In this document: piece by piece, positions 1 through 7,965 of the stretch | Layout: each line of letters starts with the position of its first letter | Numbering within the stretch: position 1 is the stretch's first letter | Assembly: GCF_000717715.1 (NCBI RefSeq) | Contig: NZ_JOAI01000006.1 | Span: forward strand, 221,065 to 285,064 | Source of the DNA: Streptomyces sp. NRRL B-24484 | GTDB taxonomy: Bacteria > Actinomycetota > Actinomycetes > Streptomycetales > Streptomycetaceae | Direction of reading: 5' to 3' | Length of the DNA: 64,000 nucleotides | The notes under the pieces: generated by a model | Databases searched by the model: none | The model's input: only the letters and a program-made list of their open reading frames with translations | Told to the model about the DNA's origin: nothing | Made by a program: the position numbers and the translations under genes

Positions 1-329
1 AGGCTCGACTCCCAGCGGACGAGCTCCCGGTCGCGGTGGACGGAGGCCTCGTACCAGGCGTCGTCGTGCACCCGGTAGCGGTCCCGGCGGGAGCCCGCCT
101 CGCGCTCGCGGGTGACCAGGTTGACCTGGCCGAGGAAGCGCACCGCACCGGACACGGCGGCCGGGCTGATCCGCAGGGTGTCGGCGAGTTCGGCGGCCGT
201 CAGCCGGCCGGAGTCGCTGGCGAGCAGGGCGGTGAAGACCCGGGCGGGCATCCGCGGAAAGCCGGCGTCCGCCATCACCGCGGCGAAGCGCTCCACGAAG
301 GCCCCCACCGCCGCGCCGTCCCGTTCCAC
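1..329 (-). CDS. GbsR/MarR-family transcriptional regulator (C-terminus outside window)
   Basis: Translating the minus strand from GTG at 329 gives an open frame of about 109 codons running off the left edge. It begins VERDGAAVGAFVERFAAVMA and contains a winged-helix DNA-binding segment (LTAAELADTLRISPAAVSGA), followed by a basic wing (TREREAGSRRDRYRV). This is the pattern of GbsR/MarR-type regulators. An AGGAGG box lies at 334-339; a second GTG at 332 is too close to it, so 329 is preferred. The gene is divergent from the ABC exporter at 449, the usual place for its local repressor. The binding ligand cannot be told from this fragment. Confidence 0.85.
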   Translation of the reverse strand, partial: MERDGAAVGAFVERFAAVMADAGFPRMPARVFTALLASDSGRLTAAELADTLRISPAAVSGAVRFLGQVNLVTREREAGSRRDRYRVHDDAWYEASVHRDRELVRWESS

Positions 330-400
330 CACGCCTCCTGCCCCGTGCCACGCCCGTCCGGACCATCATCGGGGACCGGTCGGCCCTTGCGGAAATCCAC

Positions 401-429
401 TGAATTCATGAACTTCACGAATCTGTGAA
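401..429. promoter_or_regulatory. Cluster of TGAA/TTCA half-sites between GbsR regulator and ABC exporter
   Basis: The short divergent region holds overlapping palindromes: TGAATTCA at 401-408, TTCATGAA at 405-412, and an inverted repeat TTCAC-N6-GTGAA at 414-429. The last ends 19 bases before the ATG of the ABC ATPase. A winged-helix dimer of the GbsR/MarR type would bind such a site, so this is the likely operator. That the neighbour binds it is inference from position and symmetry. Confidence 0.5.
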
Positions 430-448
430 TCGAGAGTACCGTCGAGCC

Positions 449-1372
449 ATGACGACCGCCATCTCGGTGACCGGCCTGGTCAAGGACTTCGGCCGGACGC
501 GCGCCCTGGACGGGCTGGACCTCACCGTCGCCCGCGGCGAGGTGCACGGCTTCCTCGGCCCGAACGGCTCCGGCAAGTCGACCACCGTCCGCGTCCTGCT
601 CGGCCTGCTGCGCGCCGACGCCGGCACCGTCCGGCTGCTGGACGGCGACCCGTGGCGGGACGCCGTCGAACTCCACCGCCGCCTCGCCTACGTGCCCGGC
701 GACGTCACCCTCTGGCGGAACCTCTCCGGCGGCGAGGCCATCGACCTGCTCGGCCGGCTCCGCGGCGGCCTCGACCCGGCCCGCCGCGCCGACCTGCTGG
801 AGCGCTTCGAACTCGACCCCACCAAGAAGGGCCGCACCTACTCCAAGGGCAACCGCCAGAAGGTCGCCCTGGTCGCCGCCCTCGCCTCCGACGCCGACCT
901 GCTCGTCCTGGACGAGCCCACCTCCGGCCTCGACCCGCTGATGGAGGAGGTCTTCCGCACCTGCATCGCCGAGGAGCGCGACCGCGGCCGCACCGTGCTG
1001 CTCTCCAGCCACATCCTGTCCGAGGTCGAGGCGCTCTGCGACCGCGTCAGCATCATCCGCGCCGGCCGCACCGTGGAGACCGGCACCCTCGCCGAGCTGC
1101 GGCACCTCACCCGCACCGCGATCGACGCCGAACTCGCCGGCCCGCCGCCCGAACTGACCGGTGTGCACGACCTCGTCACCGACGGCCGGCGGGTGCGCTG
1201 CCAGGTCGACGCGGACCGGCTGGACGAGGTGCTGCGTGCCCTGAGCGCCGTCGGCGTGCGCAGCCTGACCAGCCGGCCGCCCACGCTGGAGGAGCTGTTC
1301 CTGCGCCACTACGAGCAGCCGGGCACCCCCGGCGACGGCGACCGGGCGCCGGATCCGGCGGTGACCCGGTGA
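449..1372 (+). CDS. ABC transporter ATP-binding protein (drug-exporter type)
   Basis: A 307-residue ABC ATPase. Walker A is GPNGSGKST (residues 37-45), the signature is the variant YSKGNRQK (131-138) and Walker B is [13 protein letters not shown] (from 151), followed by an H-loop (SSHILSEVE). The C-terminal third is a domain of the kind found in DrrA/CcmA-like exporters. The start is ATG 449; the frame is open upstream to GTG 425, but that would place the start inside the operator palindrome. It overlaps the permease gene by GTGA. The pair should form an efflux pump powered at the inner face of the membrane. Substrate is unknown; the regulator next door suggests induction by a small molecule. 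Confidence 0.92.
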   Translation: MTTAISVTGLVKDFGRTRALDGLDLTVARGEVHGFLGPNGSGKSTTVRVLLGLLRADAGTVRLLDGDPWRDAVELHRRLAYVPGDVTLWRNLSGGEAIDLLGRLRGGLDPARRADLLERFELDPTKKGRTYSKGNRQKVALVAALASDADLLVLDEPTSGLDPLMEEVFRTCIAEERDRGRTVLLSSHILSEVEALCDRVSIIRAGRTVETGTLAELRHLTRTAIDAELAGPPPELTGVHDLVTDGRRVRCQVDADRLDEVLRALSAVGVRSLTSRPPTLEELFLRHYEQPGTPGDGDRAPDPAVTR

Positions 1373-2958
1373 ACGCCCTCGCCGGCACGCCCGTCCTGCT
1401 GCGCCTCGCGCTGCGCCGCGACCGCATCGTGCTGCCCGTCTGGGTCTACGTCCTGGCCGCGTCGGTCGTCTCCACCGCGGTGTCCTTCCGCTCGCTGTAC
1501 GACACCGAGGGCGCCCGGCTCCGCTTCGCCGCCGGCATCGCCGCCAACACCTCGCTGCGCGCCCTCTACGGCCCCCTGCACGACGCGTCCACCATCGGCG
1601 GGCTGACGGCCTGGCGGATGGGCGTCTTCGGCGCCGTGCTGGCCGGCCTGATGAGCACCCTGCTGGTCGTCCGGCACACCCGCGCCGAGGAGGAGGCCGG
1701 CCGGCTCGAACTCGTCGGCGCCGGCGCGGTCGGCCGCCGCGCCCCGCTCACCGCCGCGCTGCTCGCCGCCGCCACCGCCAACCTGGTGCTCGCCGGGCTC
1801 GTCGCCGGCTGCCTCGCCGCCACCGGCGAGGCCCCCGCCGGCTCGCTCGCCTTCGGACTCGCGCTCGGCGGCTGCGGGATGCTCTTCGCCGGCACCGCCG
1901 CGGTCACCGCCCAGGTCGCCGGCACCGCCCGCGCCGCCAACGGCCTGGCCGGCGCGCTGCTCGGCACCGCCTTCGTGCTGCGCGCCGTCGGCGACGCCGG
2001 TCCCGCCTGGGTGGGCTGGCTCTCGCCGATCGGCTGGGCCGAGCAGGTCCGCCCGTTCGCCGGGGACCGCTGGTGGGTCCTGCTGCTCCCGGCCGCCGGC
2101 ACCGCGCTCGCCGTCGCGGCGGCCTACGCCCTGGTCGCCCGGCGCGACCTCGGCGCCGGCCTGCTGCCGCAGCGCCCCGGCCCCGCCGCCGGCGCCCCGG
2201 CGCTGCGCACCGCGGCCGCGCTCGCCGTCCGGCTGCACCGCGGCACCCTGGCCGGCTGGGCGGCCGGCCTCGCCGCGGCCGGACTGGTCTTCGGCGGGGT
2301 CTCCCGCGGCGTCGTCGACCTGGTCGGCGACAACGCCCGGGTCGCCGACGTGATCGCCCGGCTGGGCGGCCGACAGGGCATCCTGGACGCCTACTTCGGC
2401 ACCATGACCAACCTCTTCGGCATGGTCGTCGCCGGGTACGCGGTGCAGGCGGTGCTGCGGCTGCGCACCGAGGAGACCTCCGGCCGGGCCGAGCCGGTCC
2501 TGGCCACCGCCGTCTCCCGGCTCCGCTGGGCCGGCGGTCACCTGCTTTTCCCGCTGGCCGGCAGCGCCGTGCTGCTGGCCGTCGCCGGGGTCTTCACCGG
2601 CCTCGGGCAGGGGGCCGCGATGGGTGGCGCCGGGCGGGCCGCCGCCCGGCTGGTGCCCGCCGCGCTGGCCCAACTGCCCGCGGTGTGGCTGGCGGCGGCG
2701 GTCGCGCTGGCCGTGGTCGGCGCGCTGCCGCGGTGGAGCACGGCCGGCTGGGGCGCCCTCGCGCTCTTCCTGCTGATCGGCTGGCTCGGTCCCGTCCTGC
2801 GCCTCCCGCAGTGGGCGCTGGACCTCTCGCCGTTCACGCACGTCCCGCGCCTGCCGGGCGGCGCGTTCAGCGCCGTTCCGCTGCTCTGGCTGACCGCGCT
2901 CGCGGCGGTGCTGACGGTGGCGGGCCTGGCCGCGCTGGACCGCCGCGACCTGGGCTGA
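1369..2958 (+). CDS. ABC-2 type exporter permease, fused two-half form
   Basis: A 529-residue polytopic membrane protein starting at GTG 1369, whose start overlaps the stop of the ATPase gene (GTGA), so the two are translationally coupled. It has about twelve hydrophobic segments arranged as two similar halves, which matches the TnrB/EfrB-type permeases annotated as exporters of polyketide antibiotics. The long open frame upstream of 1369 in the same phase is only the shadow of the ATPase gene. With the ATPase it forms a complete exporter. No substrate-defining biosynthetic cluster is nearby, so a self-resistance role is possible but unproven. Confidence 0.9.
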   Translation: MNALAGTPVLLRLALRRDRIVLPVWVYVLAASVVSTAVSFRSLYDTEGARLRFAAGIAANTSLRALYGPLHDASTIGGLTAWRMGVFGAVLAGLMSTLLVVRHTRAEEEAGRLELVGAGAVGRRAPLTAALLAAATANLVLAGLVAGCLAATGEAPAGSLAFGLALGGCGMLFAGTAAVTAQVAGTARAANGLAGALLGTAFVLRAVGDAGPAWVGWLSPIGWAEQVRPFAGDRWWVLLLPAAGTALAVAAAYALVARRDLGAGLLPQRPGPAAGAPALRTAAALAVRLHRGTLAGWAAGLAAAGLVFGGVSRGVVDLVGDNARVADVIARLGGRQGILDAYFGTMTNLFGMVVAGYAVQAVLRLRTEETSGRAEPVLATAVSRLRWAGGHLLFPLAGSAVLLAVAGVFTGLGQGAAMGGAGRAAARLVPAALAQLPAVWLAAAVALAVVGALPRWSTAGWGALALFLLIGWLGPVLRLPQWALDLSPFTHVPRLPGGAFSAVPLLWLTALAAVLTVAGLAALDRRDLG

Positions 2959-3074
2959 GCCGATCCGCCGGCGGTGGGCGGCGGCCGCAGCGGGCGCGGT
3001 GACGGTCCCTCGGGCGGCGGGCCCGCGCCGCGGGAGGGGGCTCACCGGCCGGTGCGTCCGGCCCCCGAATATGG

Positions 3075-3105
3075 TCGGACGGCCGTCCGAGTGATCCGCT
3101 ATATT
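3075..3105 (+). promoter_or_regulatory. 16-bp perfect palindrome followed by a TATATT -10 element
   Basis: TCGGACGGCCGTCCGA (3075-3090) is a perfect palindrome; ten bases later comes TATATT (3100-3105), an A/T island unusual for this DNA, about 55 bases before the ATG at 3161. The arrangement looks like a promoter with an operator across the -35 region. No good -35 hexamer is visible. The binding protein is unknown. Confidence 0.35.
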
Positions 3106-3160
3106 CGCGCCGCCGTCGAACGACCAGTGTCCGGCGCGCACCGGCGCACAGGGAGCCCGC

Positions 3161-4657
3161 ATGCCGTCCGACCCGTACAGCCCGCAGCCGGACGACCGGG
3201 CGGCCCGGGACGAGGCCCTGGCCCGGGCGTTCGCCCCGCCGCAGGACCCGCAGCAGCCCCTGGTGCACACCCCGCCGCCGTTCGGCGCGTCCGTGCCGAA
3301 CCCGTACGCGCCGCCCGCCGGGGACGACGCCCTGGCCCGGGCGTTCGCCCCGCCGGCGCAGACCCCGCCGTTCGGAGCGGTCCCGCCCGGTGCCGTGCCG
3401 CCCGGTGCCGTGCCGCCCGGTGCCGTGCCGCCCGGTGCCGTGCCGCCGGGCGTGCCCTGGGGCGGCGGGGCCTGGGGCGGCGGCGCCGGCCCGTACGGCT
3501 GGCAGCAGCCGCCGATGGGCCCGCCGACCGCCTGGAACGGCTACGCGATCACCTCGCTCGTGCTGGGTGTCCTCGGCCTCGCCTGCTGCATGTGGGTCGG
3601 CGCGATCGGCTTCGGCGTGGCCGCCCTGCGGACGGTCAAGGAGCGCAACGAGCGCGGCCGCGGGCTGGCGATCGCCGGCATCGTGCTCGGCGGCGTCTGG
3701 GGCGTCGTGCTGGCCGTGGTGATGGTGCTGGGCCTGCTCCTCGGCGACCGCGGCCCGCTCGGCGACGACCCGTTCCGGGACGGGAGCGGCTCCGGCACGT
3801 CCACCTCCACCGGCGTCTTCGACCTCGCCGCCGGCGAGTGCTTCGTCAAGCTGGGCGGCGGCAGGGGCGAGGACCTCACCGACGTCGACACGGTGGACTG
3901 CTCCGAGCCGCACTACGGCGAGGTCTACGCCACCCCGCGCTACACGGAGCACGCCTACCCGGGCAAGGACGGCGTCGTCGCCGGCGCCCAGAAGAGCTGC
4001 GGTGAGGCGATCTTCGACTACGCGCCGGACAGCTGGGCGATCCCGGAGGACACGGACATCCACTTCTTCTACCCGGACAAGGCGACCTGGGCGCTCGACG
4101 ACGACCACTACGCCACCTGCTTCCTGACCGACGGCAGCGCCGCGGCCAAGGGCATGGTCCGCCAGGACCGCACCGCGCTGACCGACGAGCAGATGGCCTA
4201 CCTCCGCGCCGAGCACGGGGTCGACCGGGCGTACGACGAGCAGCCGCCGGGGAAGCCCGCCGCGGACCCGGCCGCCTACCGGGACTGGGCGCAGAAGCTG
4301 TCCGTCGCGGTCGACGCCGAGGTCGGCGACCTGGGCCGGCGCAGCTGGGGCGGGTCGGCCGCGGCTCCGGTCGGTGCGCTGAAGGACGAGCTGAAGCAGG
4401 CGCTGACGCACCTGCAGACCGCGAGGACCGCCACCGACCCGAAGGCGCTGGAGCGCGAACTCGCCGCGGCCGAGGAGCTGCTGGGCTTCGAGCGCCCGGC
4501 GGCCGTCCGGGCCGCGCTGGGCCTGGCGACCGGTGACGGCCGGCACGACGGCGGCGGCGCGCCCGGCGGGGTGCGGACGGAGAGCCCGGCCCCGGTCGCA
4601 GACCTGCGCGGCCCCGGCCACCCGTCGGTGACCGGGGGCGCCCCGGCCCGGGCCTGA
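3161..4657 (+). CDS. DUF4190/septum-formation-domain membrane protein
   Basis: A 498-residue protein. Residues 1 to about 125 are proline-rich and disordered, with a duplicated DDALARAFAPP motif and five GAVPP repeats. Residues about 125-195 form a DUF4190-type pair of membrane helices. The outer part has a septum-formation-type domain (about 215-330) with Cys residues in the GECFV, TVDCSEPHYGEV, QKSCGE and ATCFL motifs, then a helical tail. This architecture is common in Streptomyces, and the Septum_form family was named for association with division-related membrane proteins. Its exact job is not known. It stands alone, with its own promoter-like element upstream. Confidence 0.85.
   Translation: MPSDPYSPQPDDRAARDEALARAFAPPQDPQQPLVHTPPPFGASVPNPYAPPAGDDALARAFAPPAQTPPFGAVPPGAVPPGAVPPGAVPPGAVPPGVPWGGGAWGGGAGPYGWQQPPMGPPTAWNGYAITSLVLGVLGLACCMWVGAIGFGVAALRTVKERNERGRGLAIAGIVLGGVWGVVLAVVMVLGLLLGDRGPLGDDPFRDGSGSGTSTSTGVFDLAAGECFVKLGGGRGEDLTDVDTVDCSEPHYGEVYATPRYTEHAYPGKDGVVAGAQKSCGEAIFDYAPDSWAIPEDTDIHFFYPDKATWALDDDHYATCFLTDGSAAAKGMVRQDRTALTDEQMAYLRAEHGVDRAYDEQPPGKPAADPAAYRDWAQKLSVAVDAEVGDLGRRSWGGSAAAPVGALKDELKQALTHLQTARTATDPKALERELAAAEELLGFERPAAVRAALGLATGDGRHDGGGAPGGVRTESPAPVADLRGPGHPSVTGGAPARA
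3374..3448 (+). repeat. Five 15-bp tandem repeats coding GAVPP
   Basis: Five in-frame 15-base units encode Gly-Ala-Val-Pro-Pro. Units 2-4 (3389-3433) are identical, unit 5 differs in its last codon and unit 1 uses different codons. The identity of the central units points to recent slippage, so copy number probably varies between strains. It lengthens the disordered cytoplasmic tail by five residues per unit. Confidence 0.9.
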
Positions 4658-4681
4658 CCGCGGGGCGCGGCCGGCGGGGCG

Positions 4682-5380
4682 TCAGCCCTCGGCGGGCAGG
4701 CCGACCAGGTCGGCCATCTCCTCGACGGCGTGTGCGAAGAAGGCGTCCGCGGGGTCGAAGGACCCGACCAGGTGCCCGAAGAGCTCGAATCCGATCATGC
4801 CGAAGAGCTGGGTCCAGGCGATCGCGGCCCGGGCCAGCACGGCCTCCGGAAGGCCGGGGGCGAGCTCCGCGCGGAGCCGGGAGAGCTGCTCGCCGAGCGG
4901 CCCGGCGGGTGCGGGCGGAGGGGGCGGCGCACCGGCGTCCGCGCGGCCCTCGCCGGCCACCGCGATCAGTGCGAGCGGGAGCCGGGCGGCCGGCCCGACC
5001 GTCTCCTGCGGGGCGCGGTAGCCGGGCACGGGCGTGCCGTAGACCAGCGCGTACTCGTGCGGGTGGGCGTGCGTCCAGTCCCGTACGGCGGTGCACAGGG
5101 CCCGCCAGCGGGCGCGGGGGGCGGCCGGTGCGGCGGCGAGGGCCGCGTCGGCGGTGTCGGCGAGGTCGGTGTAGGCGTCGACGATCAGTGCGGTGAGCAG
5201 CTCGTCCCGGCTGGGGAAGTAGCGGTAGATCGCGGACGAGGCCATGCCGAGCTCACGGGCGACGGAGCGCAGCGAGAGGCGCTGGGCGCCCTCGGAGGCG
5301 AGCTGGCGGCGGGCCTCCTGCTTGATCTCGCGGGTGAGCTCCTCGCGGGCCCGTTCGCGGGCGGTCCTGATGGCGGTCAT
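4682..5380 (-). CDS. TetR-family regulator with WHG-type C-terminal domain
   Basis: A 232-residue regulator starting at ATG 5380 (MTAIRTARERAREELTREIK). The HTH lies around residues 30-65 (LSLRSVARELGMASSAIYRYFPSRDELL). The C-terminal ligand domain has the WTHAHPHEYALVYGTP stretch typical of the WHG subgroup. It is divergent from the deazaflavin-dependent oxidoreductase at 5525, and two palindromes fill the gap, so it most likely represses both that gene and itself. The inducer is unknown. Confidence 0.92.
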   Translation of the reverse strand: MTAIRTARERAREELTREIKQEARRQLASEGAQRLSLRSVARELGMASSAIYRYFPSRDELLTALIVDAYTDLADTADAALAAAPAAPRARWRALCTAVRDWTHAHPHEYALVYGTPVPGYRAPQETVGPAARLPLALIAVAGEGRADAGAPPPPPAPAGPLGEQLSRLRAELAPGLPEAVLARAAIAWTQLFGMIGFELFGHLVGSFDPADAFFAHAVEEMADLVGLPAEG

Positions 5381-5419
5381 GGGGACAGCCTGCCACATCA
5401 GGGATCGCTGCACAGAAAC

Positions 5420-5490
5420 GAGAGCACTGCTCTTGACCGCGGTCGGGAGTGGTGGCACAGTCGTGTCCAGGAGCGAGAGCACTGCTCTCG
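5420..5490. promoter_or_regulatory. Two TetR operator palindromes
   Basis: GAGAGCACTGCTCTT at 5420-5434 and the 17-base palindrome CGAGAGCACTGCTCTCG at 5474-5490 share the core AGAGCACTGCTCT. Their centres are 55 bases apart. They sit in the 144-bp gap between the divergent tetR and oxidoreductase genes, one near each start. Two identical odd-length palindromes between a TetR gene and its neighbour are strong evidence for autoregulated operators. Confidence 0.82.
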
Positions 5491-5524
5491 GAAGAGTCCG
5501 CCGCTCACGAACCCGGGGGTTCCC

Positions 5525-5992
5525 GTGTCCGACACCGCCAGCCGCTACGTGATGCCCACCGGCCGGATCAGCACCGCCCTGCTGGGCCTGTCCAACCGCA
5601 CCGTCGCCGCCCTCACCCGCGCCGGCCTCAGCCTCTGGGGCTCCCGCGTCCTCGCCGTGCGCGGCCGCAAGAGCGGCGAGTGGCGGACCACCCCCGTCAA
5701 CCTGCTCACCCACGACGGGCAGCGCTACCTGGTCGCGCCGCGCGGCCACACGCAGTGGGTGCGCAACCTCCGTGCCGCCGGCACCGGTGAACTCCGGCTC
5801 GGCCGCCGCGCCGAGGCCTTCCGCGCCACCGAACTCCCCGACGCCGAGAAGCCCGCGGTGCTCCGCGCCTACCTCAGGCGCTGGAAGTTCGAGGTGGGCG
5901 TCTTCTTCGACGGCGTCGACGCGGACGCCTCCGACGCCGAACTGCTGCGGATCGCCCCCGGCTACCCGGTCTTCCGGCTCGCCCCGAACTGA
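5525..5992 (+). CDS. Nitroreductase-family deazaflavin (F420)-dependent oxidoreductase
   Basis: A 155-residue protein starting at GTG 5525. It has the split-barrel sequence pattern of the Ddn-like family: a hydrophobic N-terminal helix, then VRGRKSGEWRTTPVNLL, RYLVAPRGHTQWVRNLRAAG and the C-terminal YPVFRL. Members bind F420 (some other deazaflavins) and reduce quinones or nitro compounds at the membrane. It is divergent from a TetR gene, with two operators between them, suggesting induction by an electrophilic or hydrophobic compound. The native substrate is unknown. Confidence 0.88.
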   Translation: MSDTASRYVMPTGRISTALLGLSNRTVAALTRAGLSLWGSRVLAVRGRKSGEWRTTPVNLLTHDGQRYLVAPRGHTQWVRNLRAAGTGELRLGRRAEAFRATELPDAEKPAVLRAYLRRWKFEVGVFFDGVDADASDAELLRIAPGYPVFRLAPN

Positions 5993-6011
5993 CGGCGGCG
6001 GACGGCGGCCG

Positions 6012-7361
6012 TCAGAGCGCCGCCCGGACGAGGCGCTCCGCGAGCTGCGGCGCCCCCGCCCAGTGCAGGTGCAGGTACGAACCGTGCACCGGACCCTGCA
6101 CGAAACCCTCCACGGTCGGCCCCGCCGGGCCGCGCCAGCCCCAGGCGGGCTGCTCCCCGGCGCCCGGCTCGCAGACCGTGCGGTGGAACTCGTGCCCGCG
6201 CACCCGGGTCCCCTCCGCGGCCAGCGGGCTGTCCGCCAGCGCGACCGCCTCCCGGTAGCCCAGCGTGAGCCGCTCGGTCATCCGGCCGGTGTGCGGCAGC
6301 ACCCCGCACATCTCCTTGCCGTCCAGCTCCCGCCCCAGGTAGAGCAGCCCGGCGCACTCCGCGGCGATCGGCGCACCGCCCGCCGCCAGCGCGGCGATCT
6401 CCCCCCGGAGCGCCGCGTTGGCGCTCAGCTCACCCACGTACATCTCGGGGAAGCCGCCGCCGATCACCAGCCCGCGCGTGCCGGCGGGGAGCTCCTCGTC
6501 GCGCAGCGGGTCGAACGGCACCACCTCGGCACCCGCCGCGGCCAGCAGCTCGGCGTTCTCCGCGTACGAGAAGGAGAACGCCGCCCCGCCCGCCAGCGCG
6601 ATCCGCGGCCGGCCCGCGACGGGGGTGACCTCGGCGGCCGCGGACCACGGCTCGGCGTCCAGCGGCGGGGCGCTGCGGGCCAGCGCCAGCAGCGCGTCCA
6701 GGTCCACCGAGGCGGCGACCAGCTCGCCCATGTCCCGCACCGCCCGCAGCGCGTCCGCGGAGCGCTCCACCGCAGGCACCAGGCCCAGGTGGCGCGAGGG
6801 CGTCGCGACCGAGGCGGCGCGCCGCACACAGCCGAGCACCGGCACCCCGGAGCCCTCCTCCAGGGCCTCGCGGAGCAGCTGCTCGTGACGGTCCGAGGCG
6901 ACCCGGTTGAGGATCACCCCGGCGAGGCGCACCTGCGGGTCCCAGGAGGCGAAGCCGTGCACCAGGGCCGCCACCGAGCGGGACTGCGAGGAGGCGTCCA
7001 CCACCAGCACCACCGGCGCCTTCAGCAGCTTGGCGACCTGCGCGGTGGAGGCCAGCTCGCCGCGGCCCGCCGCCCCGTCGAACAGCCCCATCACGCCCTC
7101 GACCACCGCGACGTCGGCCCCGGCCGCGCCGTGCAGGAAGAGCGGCGCGACCCGGTCCTCCCCGCACATGAACGCGTCCAGGTTGCGGCCCGGCCGGCCC
7201 GCGGCCAGCGCGTGGTAGCCCGGATCGATGTAGTCCGGGCCGACCTTGTGCGGGGAGACCGCGAGGCCGCGCGCGGCGAGCGCGGCGATCAGCCCGGTGG
7301 CGACGGTGGTCTTGCCCGCGCCCGAGGAGGGCGCGGCGACGACGAGACGGGGGATGTTCAA
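6012..7361 (-). CDS. cobB: Cobyrinate a,c-diamide synthase
   Basis: A 449-residue glutamine amidotransferase starting at ATG 7361 (MNIPRLVVAAPSSGAGKTTV). The N-terminal half is a dethiobiotin-synthetase-like ATPase with P-loop APSSGAGKTT. The C-terminal half is a class I GATase with the nucleophile in AAECAGLLYLG. It amidates the a and c side chains of (hydrogeno)byrinate or cobyrinate using ATP and glutamine. It is the last gene of the minus-strand cob operon, four bases after cobO, and so should be under the upstream cobalamin riboswitch. Confidence 0.95.
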   Translation of the reverse strand: MNIPRLVVAAPSSGAGKTTVATGLIAALAARGLAVSPHKVGPDYIDPGYHALAAGRPGRNLDAFMCGEDRVAPLFLHGAAGADVAVVEGVMGLFDGAAGRGELASTAQVAKLLKAPVVLVVDASSQSRSVAALVHGFASWDPQVRLAGVILNRVASDRHEQLLREALEEGSGVPVLGCVRRAASVATPSRHLGLVPAVERSADALRAVRDMGELVAASVDLDALLALARSAPPLDAEPWSAAAEVTPVAGRPRIALAGGAAFSFSYAENAELLAAAGAEVVPFDPLRDEELPAGTRGLVIGGGFPEMYVGELSANAALRGEIAALAAGGAPIAAECAGLLYLGRELDGKEMCGVLPHTGRMTERLTLGYREAVALADSPLAAEGTRVRGHEFHRTVCEPGAGEQPAWGWRGPAGPTVEGFVQGPVHGSYLHLHWAGAPQLAERLVRAAL

Positions 7362-7365
7362 CGGA

Positions 7366-7962
7366 CTACCACTCGATACCGCGCTGGCCCTTGCGGCCGG
7401 CGTCCATGGGGTGCTTGACCTTGGTCATCTCGGTGACCAGGTCGGCGAAGTCGGTCAGCGGCTCCTTGGCGTACCGGCCGGTGATCACCACGTGCTGACT
7501 GCCCGGGCGGTCCTTCAGCACCGACACCACCTCGTCCACGTCCACCCAGCCCCAGTGCATCGGGTAGGTGAACTCGTCCAGCACGTAGAAGCGGTAGGTC
7601 TCGGCGGCGAGGTCGCGCTTGACCTGCTCCCAGCCCTCCTTGGCCGCCTCCTCGCTGGACTCCATGCCGCGCTGCACCCAGGACCAGCCCTCGCCCATCT
7701 TGTGCCAGGCCACCGTGCCGCCCTCGCCGGAGGCGCCGAGCACGCGCAGCGCGTTCTCCTCGCCGACCTTCCACTTGGCGGACTTGACGAACTGGAACAC
7801 CCCGATCGGCCAGCCCTGGTTCCAGGCCCGCAGCGCCATGCCGAAGGCGGCGGTCGACTTGCCCTTGCCCGGGCCGGTGTGCACGGCGGTGATCGGCAGG
7901 GTACGGCGCTGACGGGTCGTCAGGCCGTCGTCGGGGACACTCTCGGGCACTCCCTTGGGCAC
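7366..7962 (-). CDS. cobO: Cob(I)yrinic acid a,c-diamide adenosyltransferase
   Basis: A 198-residue CobO/BtuR-type enzyme. The P-loop is GPGKGKSTAAFG, and the body has the family motifs QFVKSAKWKVGEE, WSWVQRGMESSEEAA, VLDEFTYPMHWGWVD and VITGRYAKEPL. It transfers the adenosyl group of ATP to Co(I) to make the upper ligand of coenzyme B12. GTG 7962 follows the chelatase stop by three bases; GTG 7950 is an alternative in-frame start. It lies in the cob operon between the chelatase and cobB. Confidence 0.94.
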   Translation of the reverse strand: MPKGVPESVPDDGLTTRQRRTLPITAVHTGPGKGKSTAAFGMALRAWNQGWPIGVFQFVKSAKWKVGEENALRVLGASGEGGTVAWHKMGEGWSWVQRGMESSEEAAKEGWEQVKRDLAAETYRFYVLDEFTYPMHWGWVDVDEVVSVLKDRPGSQHVVITGRYAKEPLTDFADLVTEMTKVKHPMDAGRKGQRGIEW

Positions 7963-7965
7963 GGC

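Noticed and set aside
275..3270. Long minus-strand open frames opposite the ABC exporter genes
   Set aside because: They mirror the coding phase of the plus-strand genes, are rich in Arg/Gly/Gln without family motifs, and lack ribosome-binding sites.
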